DNA of 25,336 bases from Firmicutes bacterium UBA3910 (lineage in GTDB: Bacteria > Bacillota > Limnochordia > Darwinibacteriales > Darwinibacteriaceae), in assembly GCA_002391465.1 (NCBI GenBank), contig DGFC01000134.1, positions 7,305-32,640 on the forward strand, read 5' to 3'. This document shows positions 8,180 through 14,034 of this stretch, one piece after another; the first letter of the stretch is position 1, and each line of letters begins with the position of its first letter. The notes beneath the pieces are model-generated. The model did not search any database. It saw only the letters and a list, made by a program, of their open reading frames with translations, and was not told the origin of the DNA. Both the position numbers and the translations under genes were made by a program.

Positions 8180-8986
8180 ATGTCATTTCTCGATCGGTTG
8201 ATTGATACCTTTGCGTCCAATTTCGCTAGAACAACACTAGCCAAAACGGACGTGTTACCTATCACAATGGACATACGACAGATTTCCATCAGCGGGAGTA
8301 ATACTTCCGTCTACTGGCGCCCACTGGAGGAAGGGGATGAACCCCGTTTAGTACTGGAGAAGGAAGTGGCGGGGAACTCCGATGAAGCTCTCCAAAGCTA
8401 CCTGGAACAGATCAGATTGGAACATCACACCTCAGGCACCCGCCAAATGTTCAATGTGGTCATGCCGTCCCGCCGCAGCTCCGGTGTCCACAATGTCTCA
8501 ACTAGACTAACCCTGTACGCCGCACCGGAACAGGTGGAGGATTTCCAGGTCCAAACCAGCAACGGGCTCATAGAAGTAACCTGTGAGTTTAACTGCAACC
8601 TTGATCTGCGCTCCCGTAACGGACGCATTACCGTCCAGTCCGGCTCGGGTACGCTCCGCTTGAGCACCAGCAACGGCCGGATCGAACTGGGCAGAGTGAG
8701 GCTCACGGGTCCTAGTAAATTCACAACCTCCAACGGCATGATCACTGGCCACCTTGCCGGCTTGGAACTGGGGGAGCACGTCTTTGAAACATCTAACGGC
8801 AGAGTGAACCTACGCGTCCCATCGAACACTACCGGTTCTTTTAGCCTGACTACATCCAACGGCAGTATAGATTTCCGCTTGGGCAATGAAACTATGAGCG
8901 GGAGAAACATATCCTTCAACAACGGGCCAGGTCCTTCCCTGCACGTAAGGACCTCCAATGGAAGCATTTCGGTAACAGACAGCTGA
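8180..8986 (+). CDS. DUF4097-type beta-solenoid protein with repeated TSNG motifs
   Basis: A 268-aa protein whose second half is built from rungs ending in T-S-N-G-(R/S/M/L)-(I/V). Copies begin at residues 126, 145 (SRNG), 163, 183, 204, 225 and 258, about 20 residues apart. This is the signature of the DUF4097 'putative adhesin' beta-helix family. There is no signal peptide, membrane segment or LPxTG anchor, so despite the family name it is probably cytoplasmic or needs a partner. Start: ATG at 8180, nine bases after AGGAAGG; an ATG at 8171 directly abuts that SD and is less likely. Followed by a terminator and so probably monocistronic. In other Firmicutes such genes sit near LiaI/PspC-like envelope-stress genes; a LiaI-like gene lies 2.7 kb away, but not in the same operon. 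Confidence 0.8.
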   Translation: MSFLDRLIDTFASNFARTTLAKTDVLPITMDIRQISISGSNTSVYWRPLEEGDEPRLVLEKEVAGNSDEALQSYLEQIRLEHHTSGTRQMFNVVMPSRRSSGVHNVSTRLTLYAAPEQVEDFQVQTSNGLIEVTCEFNCNLDLRSRNGRITVQSGSGTLRLSTSNGRIELGRVRLTGPSKFTTSNGMITGHLAGLELGEHVFETSNGRVNLRVPSNTTGSFSLTTSNGSIDFRLGNETMSGRNISFNNGPGPSLHVRTSNGSISVTDS

Positions 8987-9033
8987 TAGCATTTAGGCTG
9001 TCCTCGGAGACGCATATTTTCGTGACTCAGATG

Positions 9034-9064
9034 AAAGGCCACCCCACGATCGGGTGGCCTTTTT
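9034..9064. terminator. Intrinsic terminator after the DUF4097 gene
   Basis: A stem of at least 9 bp pairs GGCCACCC (9037-9044) with GGGTGGCC (9052-9059), extended by A-T pairs, followed by a T-run on the plus strand. On the minus strand the tail is shorter (TTTCAT), so it may also end the leftward transcript from 9294-9322. Confidence 0.85.
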
Positions 9065-9080
9065 GGGTAGCTGTCTTTTT

Positions 9081-9120
9081 GGGAATAGTCGTTGTGTTTT
9101 ATTCCGGGAGTAGTCGTTGT
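9081..9120 (+). repeat. Short tandem repeat, period 25
   Basis: GGGAATAGTCGTTGT (9081-9095) recurs as GGGAGTAGTCGTTGT (9106-9120), 14 of 15 bases the same, within the gene-poor stretch 9065-9398. Confidence 0.7.
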
Positions 9121-9127
9121 TTGTGCT

Positions 9128-9183
9128 GGGTTTCACCGCCTGCGGGATCTATCTTTAGTATTTCCTAGCGGCGGTGAACACCC
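9128..9183. repeat. Large imperfect inverted repeat (stem-loop)
   Basis: TTCACCGCC (9132-9140) pairs perfectly with GGCGGTGAA (9170-9178). After one bulged base, GGGT (9128-9131) pairs with ACCC (9180-9183), giving 13 bp around a 29-base loop. There is no T-run, so it is not a plain terminator. It lies in the predicted leftward transcript. Confidence 0.65.
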
Positions 9184-9250
9184 TAGCATGTGTTCTTCGC
9201 TTATGTCTGTACCGTCGCCGTAGACGCTGGTGGCAGACGATACGTGCTAT
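9155..9250 (-). other. Candidate leftward small gene: Arg-rich 31-codon frame with ATA start, or small RNA
   Basis: Downstream of a perfect sigma-A promoter (9294-9322) lies a perfect SD, AAAGGAGG (9257-9264). Six bases after it the frame opens with ATA, not ATG/GTG/TTG, and runs 31 codons to TAA at 9155. The predicted peptide has 10 Arg, including an RRR run, and ends TAARKY. A tiny alternative, ATG at 9268 (MKGGDT, then stop), overlaps the SD itself and has no SD of its own. Possibilities are an ATA-initiated peptide, a gene broken by an ATG-to-ATA change, or a regulatory RNA in which the SD-like run and the 9128-9183 stem-loop matter as RNA. I cannot choose between them from one sequence. 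Confidence 0.3.
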
Positions 9251-9293
9251 GTATCTCCTCCTTTCATCTGATTTCCCGATGGCTGGTATCTGA

Positions 9294-9322
9294 ATTATAC
9301 CACGTTGGATCTGATTTGTCAA
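9294..9322 (-). promoter_or_regulatory. Perfect-consensus sigma-A promoter, leftward
   Basis: On the minus strand: TTGACA (9317-9322), exactly 17 bases, TATAAT (9294-9299). Both hexamers match consensus fully. It points into 9290-9065, where no ordinary gene exists. Confidence 0.8.
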
Positions 9323-9333
9323 ATAATTATAAT
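9305..9333 (+). promoter_or_regulatory. Sigma-A promoter of the PfkB-like/nitroreductase operon
   Basis: TTGGAT (9305-9310), 17 bases, TATAAT (9328-9333), about 65 bases before the kinase start. It overlaps the leftward promoter so that each -35 lies inside the spacer of the other. Confidence 0.7.
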
Positions 9334-9336
9334 GCA

Positions 9337-9349
9337 CCCTGCGGCAGGG
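9337..9349. promoter_or_regulatory. Palindrome at the predicted rightward transcription start
   Basis: CCCTGCGGCAGGG is a perfect 13-bp palindrome a few bases after the rightward -10, where a repressor would block transcription. The protein that might bind it is unknown. Confidence 0.4.
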
Positions 9350-9398
9350 AAAATGATTATCTTCACGAAGGATATTATACCTTGCTAAGGAGAGTTGA

Positions 9399-10337
9399 AT
9401 GATGATTCTTACTGTCACCTTAAACCCTTTACTTAACAAAACGTATTTAATTCCCCACTTTGTCCCTGGCTCCGTTCATTGGGCGGAACATGGTATTGCC
9501 GCGCCCGGCGGCAGTGGGATTAACATAGCTAGAACGCTGCAGCATCTGAGCATCCCAACGAGAACCACCGGCATTTTGGGGGGCCATATTGGCCGCCTGA
9601 TCGCAGCCAAATTGGAGAAGGAAAGCATTCCCCAAAACTTTGTCTGGATCGAAGACCAATCTTGTCTCTCCATCTCCATTATCGACAGCGAAGGCCAGAC
9701 CCACACGCACATAACAGAGCCAAGTCCCATCGTTCCGCAAAAAACGTACCGGGAACTCCAAGCAAAACTGGCTGAACTAGCGCCCCTGTGTAGGTGGGTA
9801 GTCTTCTCAGGTGTTCCCCCTCTCCGCGCTCCCGTAGACATTTTCTTCCTGCTGATAAAAACAGCGGCAGAGCGGGGTGCGAAGGTGTTTTTGGCCACTG
9901 AAGGCCCATGGCTAGAGGCAGGGATAAAGGCCAAACCGGACCTACTGCAGCTTACTTGGCCCCAATTTTTACGCTTAGTGGGACCCTGCTACTCTACCGT
10001 CCAGGCAGCGAAGGCAGCCCGCGGACTTACCCGCCGCGGAATCAAACACGTAATTGTCTCTACCGGTGGGAAAGGCGTCCTTGCCGTTTCTGGCGACAAA
10101 GCTTATTTTTCCCGCTCCGTTTCTACGGCGGAAAATTCAGACTCGCACAGGTTTGGTGATGTCTTAACAGCCGGGTTATTGGCTGAGCTCTCTCAGGGAC
10201 GGGACTTCCCCACAGCCCTTCACTGGGGTTTGGCAGCTGCCGCCGCCAGTACAACCGAGCTCGATCCAATCCGCTTTGATCTAGGCCTGGCTGAACAATA
10301 CAAGGCAAAGATCACTCTAAACGAAATTCCCTATTAA
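9399..10337 (+). CDS. PfkB-family sugar kinase-like protein with altered active-site motifs
   Basis: A 312-aa protein aligning by eye with 1-phosphofructokinase/tagatose-6-phosphate kinase (FruK/LacC/PfkB), length typical. The N-terminus ILTVTLNPLLNKTY corresponds to the family's TLNPALDxT, with the substrate-binding Asp as Asn13. The GGKG/GGGG motif is GGSG (37-40). The second signature, normally GAGDSMVAG, reads RFGDVLTAG (251-259): the catalytic Asp254 stays but the first Gly of the anion hole is Arg. The usual KPN is KPD and SGSLP is SGVPP. It may have a shifted substrate or weak activity; calling it phosphofructokinase would overreach. ATG at 9399 follows AAGGAG by six bases. Twelve bases separate it from the nitroreductase, so they are co-transcribed. 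Confidence 0.75.
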   Translation: MMILTVTLNPLLNKTYLIPHFVPGSVHWAEHGIAAPGGSGINIARTLQHLSIPTRTTGILGGHIGRLIAAKLEKESIPQNFVWIEDQSCLSISIIDSEGQTHTHITEPSPIVPQKTYRELQAKLAELAPLCRWVVFSGVPPLRAPVDIFFLLIKTAAERGAKVFLATEGPWLEAGIKAKPDLLQLTWPQFLRLVGPCYSTVQAAKAARGLTRRGIKHVIVSTGGKGVLAVSGDKAYFSRSVSTAENSDSHRFGDVLTAGLLAELSQGRDFPTALHWGLAAAAASTTELDPIRFDLGLAEQYKAKITLNEIPY

Positions 10338-10349
10338 AGGAGGAGAAAG

Positions 10350-10919
10350 ATGCTTAAACAGCTTGTTAAAGCAACCCGCAGTGTGCGTCGCTTTAAACAG
10401 GATCCCGCGCCTGACTTAGCTTGTTTGGAGGAGTTGGTGGCTCTGGCCCGCTTGACGCCTTCTGCCAGCAACCTGCAGCCCCTCCGTTATTTTCTTGTTT
10501 GTGGTGCAGAGGACAGGGATAAGGTGTTCGCCTGCGTAGGTTGGGCCGGTTATCTGCCCGAATGGGATGGGCCCGGCCCAGAAGAGAGACCTACCGCCTA
10601 TATCATCATCCTCAGTGATCCGAAAATCAGTGCCAACCCGGGTATTGATGTTGGGCTTGTCACCCAAACCATCCTGTTAGGGGCGCGGGAAAAGGGATTT
10701 GGCGGCTGCGCTTTAGGCTCGGTCCAAAGGGAGCGGCTGCAAGGGGAGCTTGGTCTACCTTCGGAGCTTAAAATTGCGCTCGTAATCGCCTTAGGTGCTC
10801 CGGGAGAGGAAGTCCAGCTCACGGAAGCTGAGGGAGGTCAGATTCGCTATTGGCGTACTGAGGACGATGTCCATATGGTGCCAAAGCGTCCCCTCGACGA
10901 GCTGATCATCGGCAGGTGA
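10350..10919 (+). CDS. Nitroreductase family FMN oxidoreductase
   Basis: A 189-aa protein of the nitroreductase fold. The N-terminal A-T-R-S-V-R-R-F (residues 8-15) is the FMN-phosphate binding RS(V/I)RxF signature. The RLTPSASNLQP segment (about 34-44) is the usual second motif, and the DVGLVTQTILLGAREKGFGGC helix and strand (about 99-119) complete the FMN pocket. Such enzymes use NAD(P)H and FMN to reduce nitro groups, quinones, flavins or similar acceptors; the physiological substrate is not clear. The start is ATG at 10350 with AAAGGAGGAG upstream. It is the second gene of the operon with the PfkB-like protein; the pairing does not point to a known pathway. Confidence 0.85.
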   Translation: MLKQLVKATRSVRRFKQDPAPDLACLEELVALARLTPSASNLQPLRYFLVCGAEDRDKVFACVGWAGYLPEWDGPGPEERPTAYIIILSDPKISANPGIDVGLVTQTILLGAREKGFGGCALGSVQRERLQGELGLPSELKIALVIALGAPGEEVQLTEAEGGQIRYWRTEDDVHMVPKRPLDELIIGR

Positions 10920-10926
10920 AAAATAA

Positions 10927-10950
10927 AAGCCCATCCGCACGGATGGGCTT
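10927..10950. terminator. Two-way terminator between convergent genes
   Basis: AAGCCCATCC and GGATGGGCTT (10-bp arms) around GCAC. The minus-strand tail is TTTTATTTTT, strong for the P-loop kinase gene; the plus-strand tail is weaker. Confidence 0.8.
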
Positions 10951-10962
10951 ACTTGTTTGGGT

Positions 10963-11529
10963 TCAACTTGCCCCCCGCACAACTAAGTCACTGTTTTCTT
11001 CGATTCTGAAATGGCTGAAATACTTTTCCTCCAAGGGAATCCATTCCCCTAAAAACCGCTCCAGCATGACCGGACCGCTGCGTTTGAGTAAACGCCGTTT
11101 CTGTTCATCCGGTGCCACCTTGATAAAGACCTTTAGGTCATAGTGTTCAGCCAAAACGGGATGGTGACTGTAGCTTCCCTCCACTACCGTCAGGGCTTGA
11201 ACTGGGATTTCCTCAGAAAGAGACATACTATCTGCTTGGCAGTCATAGATCTGGTATTGGAACGGCCTACCCTCCCGCAGGGGGTTAATTACCTGCTCCA
11301 ATACGCGCTCGTAATCCACATTTCCCCCCGGTTCTGCCAGCCGCTCTTCAGTACGCTGCCAGGGTTGGAGGAAAAAGTGATCCATAGCGATGACTGGGCA
11401 GTTGTACACACTCTGGAGCCTGACTGCAAGGGTAGTCTTCCCCGCACCGCAGGGGCCATCAATGGCCACGATCACCCGCTTCTTTTCTTCGAGCCGCTGA
11501 TCGATGGCGGTAAATATGGGAGTATACAC
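10963..11529 (-). CDS. Uridine kinase-like P-loop NTPase
   Basis: A 188-aa cytoplasmic protein of the uridine kinase/phosphoribulokinase class. Walker A GPCGAGKTT is at residues 25-33, followed by the nucleoside-binding region starting DHFFLQP (49-55) with the GGNVDYERV segment typical of uridine kinase-like proteins (about 68-76), and a Walker B-like VVEGSY (about 117-122). It is shorter than true Udk (about 210 aa), and family members of this size are usually annotated as uridine kinase without proof. The start is GTG at 11529, with AAGGAGGAG nine bases upstream. Divergent from the LiaI-like gene; no clear promoter seen for this strand. Confidence 0.8.
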   Translation of the reverse strand: MYTPIFTAIDQRLEEKKRVIVAIDGPCGAGKTTLAVRLQSVYNCPVIAMDHFFLQPWQRTEERLAEPGGNVDYERVLEQVINPLREGRPFQYQIYDCQADSMSLSEEIPVQALTVVEGSYSHHPVLAEHYDLKVFIKVAPDEQKRRLLKRSGPVMLERFLGEWIPLEEKYFSHFRIEENSDLVVRGAS

Positions 11530-11593
11530 GGTTCTAGTCTCCTCCTTACCAAACTCCGCCCTGAGACGGAGAGGAAAACAGCCCCAGGTCGAA

Positions 11594-11622
11594 TTGTTGC
11601 TATCTGCATATGCTGTTATAAT
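11594..11622 (+). promoter_or_regulatory. Promoter of the LiaI-like gene
   Basis: TTGTTG (11594-11599), 17 bases, TATAAT (11617-11622), 23 bases before the ATG. The SD GGGGGAGG lies in between. Confidence 0.65.
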
Positions 11623-11645
11623 ATGGGTGAAAGGGGGAGGTACCT

Positions 11646-12080
11646 ATGAAATCCAAAAATATTGGCGCAATAGCTTTGATTGTAATCGGGATCGCCTTTC
11701 TGCTGCGGAATCTAAACCTAGTGCCCCGTTTGGGAGTTCTTTGGCCCGTGGTGTTTATAGCCTTGGGATTGGTGGCGCTTTATCAGGCAGGCAATGGCCA
11801 GCGGCGAGACTCACAGTCTTCCGGCGAAGTACTGGTGGAAGTGGACCGGGATTCACCCTTCTTCAAGGCACTTATAGCCATTCCCGCCGTTCTTATCGCC
11901 TTGATTGTGGGGCTGATCGTTCTGGGTGTAGTTGGACCGATTTTCCTGCTGGTTCTGCTGTTTATCCCGTTCATTCTCTTTATCAAGCTTGGCTGGGTAT
12001 TTTTGCGCCTCTTGATACCAATAGTGTTGGCAGCATCCCCCATTCTGCTGTTAATATTGGTGTTGGCTCTCATATTCTAG
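11646..12080 (+). CDS. LiaI/DUF5668-like small membrane protein
   Basis: A 144-aa very hydrophobic protein. Residues 5-20 and 33-46 form the two-helix N-terminal unit (K-N-I-G-A-I-A-L-I-V-I-G, then LWPVVFIALGLVAL) seen in LiaI/LiaF and DUF5668 proteins. A polar linker (about 48-72, QRRDSQSSGE) follows, then two or three further helices (about 73-105, 112-142). Such proteins act in envelope-stress sensing (Lia, PspC systems) in Firmicutes. There is no two-component system beside it, so the role here is open. ATG at 11646, with the SD GGGGGAGG. Own promoter and own terminator indicate a single-gene unit. Confidence 0.75.
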   Translation: MKSKNIGAIALIVIGIAFLLRNLNLVPRLGVLWPVVFIALGLVALYQAGNGQRRDSQSSGEVLVEVDRDSPFFKALIAIPAVLIALIVGLIVLGVVGPIFLLVLLFIPFILFIKLGWVFLRLLIPIVLAASPILLLILVLALIF

Positions 12081-12106
12081 GAAAAACGACCCGCGGGTCG
12101 TTTTTC
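12081..12106. terminator. Two-way intrinsic terminator
   Basis: A perfect palindrome: GAAAAACGACCCG (12081-12093) mirrored by CGGGTCGTTTTTC (12094-12106). It lies between the LiaI-like gene (+) and the small winged-helix gene (-). Confidence 0.85.
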
Positions 12107-12121
12107 CCTTTTCCCTTCGCT

Positions 12122-12304
12122 TTATCCCCTACTTGGTTCCCAGAAACACCGCTTGGGAGAAACGATCTTCCCCTCTTTTTTCAGCTGATTCATAATCTTA
12201 TCCACTTCTTTGCGATCAAGGCCCGTATCCTCTGCCACTTTCCCGGCACGTACAGGTTCGTCCAGCTTCTCGAAGTACTCCAACACGATTTTGTAGGCAT
12301 CCAT
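12122..12304 (-). CDS. Mini winged-helix DNA-binding protein (60 aa)
   Basis: A 60-aa protein that is little more than one winged-helix motif. Helix 1 (Y4-F11), helix 2 PVRAGKVAEDTG (17-28), recognition helix RKEVDKIMNQLKKEG (31-45), then a short wing (IVSPKRCFWEPS). The pattern is that of stand-alone MarR/ArsR-like HTH proteins seen in Firmicutes and archaea; no sensor domain is present, and one Cys (53) lies in the wing. ATG at 12304 with AAAGGAGG. Targets are unknown. It has an extended -10 promoter inside the end of the upstream binding-protein gene, so it can be expressed apart from the iron operon and may also receive read-through from it. Confidence 0.75.
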   Translation of the reverse strand: MDAYKIVLEYFEKLDEPVRAGKVAEDTGLDRKEVDKIMNQLKKEGKIVSPKRCFWEPSRG

Positions 12305-12333
12305 GGCCCTAACCTCCTTTTCTCTCTGAATGT

Positions 12334-12362
12334 ATTATAGCACAGGCCGATTATTTTGAAAA
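12334..12362 (-). promoter_or_regulatory. Extended -10 promoter of the 60-aa winged-helix gene
   Basis: Minus strand TTTTCA (12357-12362), 17 bases, then TATAAT (12334-12339) preceded by TGC, an extended -10. The -35 lies inside the last codons of the binding-protein gene. Confidence 0.65.
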
Positions 12363-13265
12363 CGCCTGCTCTATGTCTGTAAGCATAATCTCTGCCGCTT
12401 TCAGCCCGCCGGAAGCCACATACCACGCTTCTGCGTTAAGGTAGACAATCCGGCTGTTTTGGGCTGCTGTAGTCATTTTCACCAAGGGATTATCCAAAAC
12501 CTGCTGAGCGCTAATACTGCCTCCCACCACCGCTGCCCTGTCAATCACAAAGATCAGATCTGGATTCGTCCTGACTAAGTACTCAAAGGAAATGCTCATA
12601 CCGTGGGTGCCTAGGACAATACCCTCATCCACAGGGGCAAAACGCAGATCCTGATGAATGATACCGAAACGGGAATTGGGCCCGTACACTGCCAATGTGC
12701 CGTCATTGGCCTGCAGAATGAGCGTACGCAACCCGCTGGCTGCTGCCTGTTCGCCCAAGGCAGTAAGCTTAGTTTCCAAAACAGTAACTCTTTCCCCAAT
12801 GACTTCTGCTTGGGCAAAGATGCGGCCCAAAAGCTCCAGATTGGCTCGGAAGGAAGGCCAGAAGTTGGCGGAATCAATGCTGAACAGTACGGTAGGTGCA
12901 ATCCGGTTCAGCTCATCAAACAGCGTCAGCTGCCTACCGCCAATGAGAATTACGTCGGGTTTGAGCTCGTAAATGCGCTCGAAGTTAGGTTCGAACAAAG
13001 TGCCCACATCCACGTACTCATCGGAATCGTATCTTTCAAGATAACTGGGCAGACTTGCTTTGGGCAGGCCAACAATCTCAATCCCCAGTGTATCTAGAAC
13101 ATCTAGTACTCCGTAATCGAACACCACAACCCGCTGCGGCCTAACTGGGACGATCACTGAGCCCGGTTCCTGTTCAACCGTAATGCTGGCGTTTGCGGCG
13201 GTAGTAAACAGCAATACCAGGGATAACAAAACTACATGGACTTTAATGAAGTTCATCTTACTCAT
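12351..13265 (-). CDS. Iron-siderophore ABC transporter substrate-binding protein (FatB/YclQ-like)
   Basis: A 304-aa class III (helical backbone) solute-binding protein of the TroA/FepB group. It has a hydrophobic signal peptide ending TTAANA (about residue 25), RVVVFDYGVLDVLDTLG (about 46-62) and the L-K-P-D-V-I-L-I-G-G-R turn (about 101-111) typical of petrobactin/catecholate binders such as YclQ and FatB. There is no cysteine anywhere, so it cannot be a lipoprotein, unlike its Gram-positive relatives; it should be free in a periplasm. ATG at 13265 is preferred because GAGGTGGAG lies just upstream; a GTG nine codons earlier overlaps the ATPase gene and would extend the signal peptide's N-region. 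Last gene of the four-gene iron operon. Confidence 0.87.
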   Translation of the reverse strand: MSKMNFIKVHVVLLSLVLLFTTAANASITVEQEPGSVIVPVRPQRVVVFDYGVLDVLDTLGIEIVGLPKASLPSYLERYDSDEYVDVGTLFEPNFERIYELKPDVILIGGRQLTLFDELNRIAPTVLFSIDSANFWPSFRANLELLGRIFAQAEVIGERVTVLETKLTALGEQAAASGLRTLILQANDGTLAVYGPNSRFGIIHQDLRFAPVDEGIVLGTHGMSISFEYLVRTNPDLIFVIDRAAVVGGSISAQQVLDNPLVKMTTAAQNSRIVYLNAEAWYVASGGLKAAEIMLTDIEQAFSK

Positions 13266-13278
13266 TTTCTCCACCTCA

Positions 13279-14034
13279 CTAGTAGTAGACACAGATTTTC
13301 TGCTCGTTTATCTCTGTAATGGCAAAATCGAGATTGTAGATGTTCTTTAGGACCTGGGCGTTCATCATCAAGTCCTGGTCGCCCTCCTGCACCACCCTAC
13401 CCTCTCTCATGGCCACAATATAATCTGAGTAACACGAAGCGAAGTTGATGTCATGCAGGACAATTACAATCGTTTTCCCCAGCACGTTTACTAAAGAGCG
13501 GAGAATCCGCATAATCTCCACCGCATGCTGCATGTCTAAGTTGTTCAGGGGCTCATCCAAGAGAATGTAATCGGTATCCTGGGCAATAACCATGGCCAGG
13601 AAAGCCCGCTGTCGCTGGCCGCCGCTCAAGTGCTGGATATATTTGTCCTGCATATCAGTGAGCTTGAGATATTCCAAAGCTTGATCAACCAGCTCCCAAT
13701 CGTGCTTCTGCAGACTGCCCCGGGCATAGGGAAACCGGCCAAAGCTCACCAGCTCCCGCACAGTGAGTTTCAAATCCACGTGATTCTGCTGGCGGAGAAT
13801 GGAAACTCTCTGGGACAGTAGACAATGGTCCCACTGGGATAGCTCCTGCCCATCGATGTACACTTCGCCCCCATCCTTTTTGATCAAACGGCTCATCACC
13901 CCAAGTAAAGTACTCTTACCCGCACCGTTCGGACCAATTAACGACGTGATTTTCCCCCGCGGAATAGCCAGGGAAACATGGTCAACCACATTCACATCAC
14001 CGTAGCGTTTCACAACCTGCCTCAGTTCAATCAA
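13279..14034 (-). CDS. Iron-siderophore ABC transporter ATPase (FepC/YclP-like)
   Basis: A 251-aa ATPase of the iron-siderophore/B12/heme importer family. Walker A GPNGAGKS (34-41), Q-loop Gln83, signature LSGGQ (136-140), Walker B ILLDEP (Glu161), D-loop NNLD, and H-loop His in VLHDIN. It powers the two permeases encoded upstream, with which it overlaps by four bases (TTGA). The start is TTG at 14034, with GGGGGAG six bases upstream. Closest in look to YclP/FatE-type ATPases (start MIEL, end near ICVYY), though the exact siderophore cannot be read from the sequence. Confidence 0.92.
   Translation of the reverse strand: MIELRQVVKRYGDVNVVDHVSLAIPRGKITSLIGPNGAGKSTLLGVMSRLIKKDGGEVYIDGQELSQWDHCLLSQRVSILRQQNHVDLKLTVRELVSFGRFPYARGSLQKHDWELVDQALEYLKLTDMQDKYIQHLSGGQRQRAFLAMVIAQDTDYILLDEPLNNLDMQHAVEIMRILRSLVNVLGKTIVIVLHDINFASCYSDYIVAMREGRVVQEGDQDLMMNAQVLKNIYNLDFAITEINEQKICVYY

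Noticed and set aside
9190..9402. A 70-codon plus-strand frame in the same gap
   Set aside because: No SD before its ATG, and it runs across both promoters and the palindrome.
9155..9439. A 94-codon minus-strand frame through the 9065-9398 gap
   Set aside because: Its start lies upstream of the consensus promoter and overlaps the kinase gene; only the part after the SD at 9257-9264 could be translated from that promoter.
11504..12340. A 278-codon plus-strand frame
   Set aside because: Shadow of the LiaI-like gene and flanking DNA; it reads through a terminator and has low-complexity mistranslated content.
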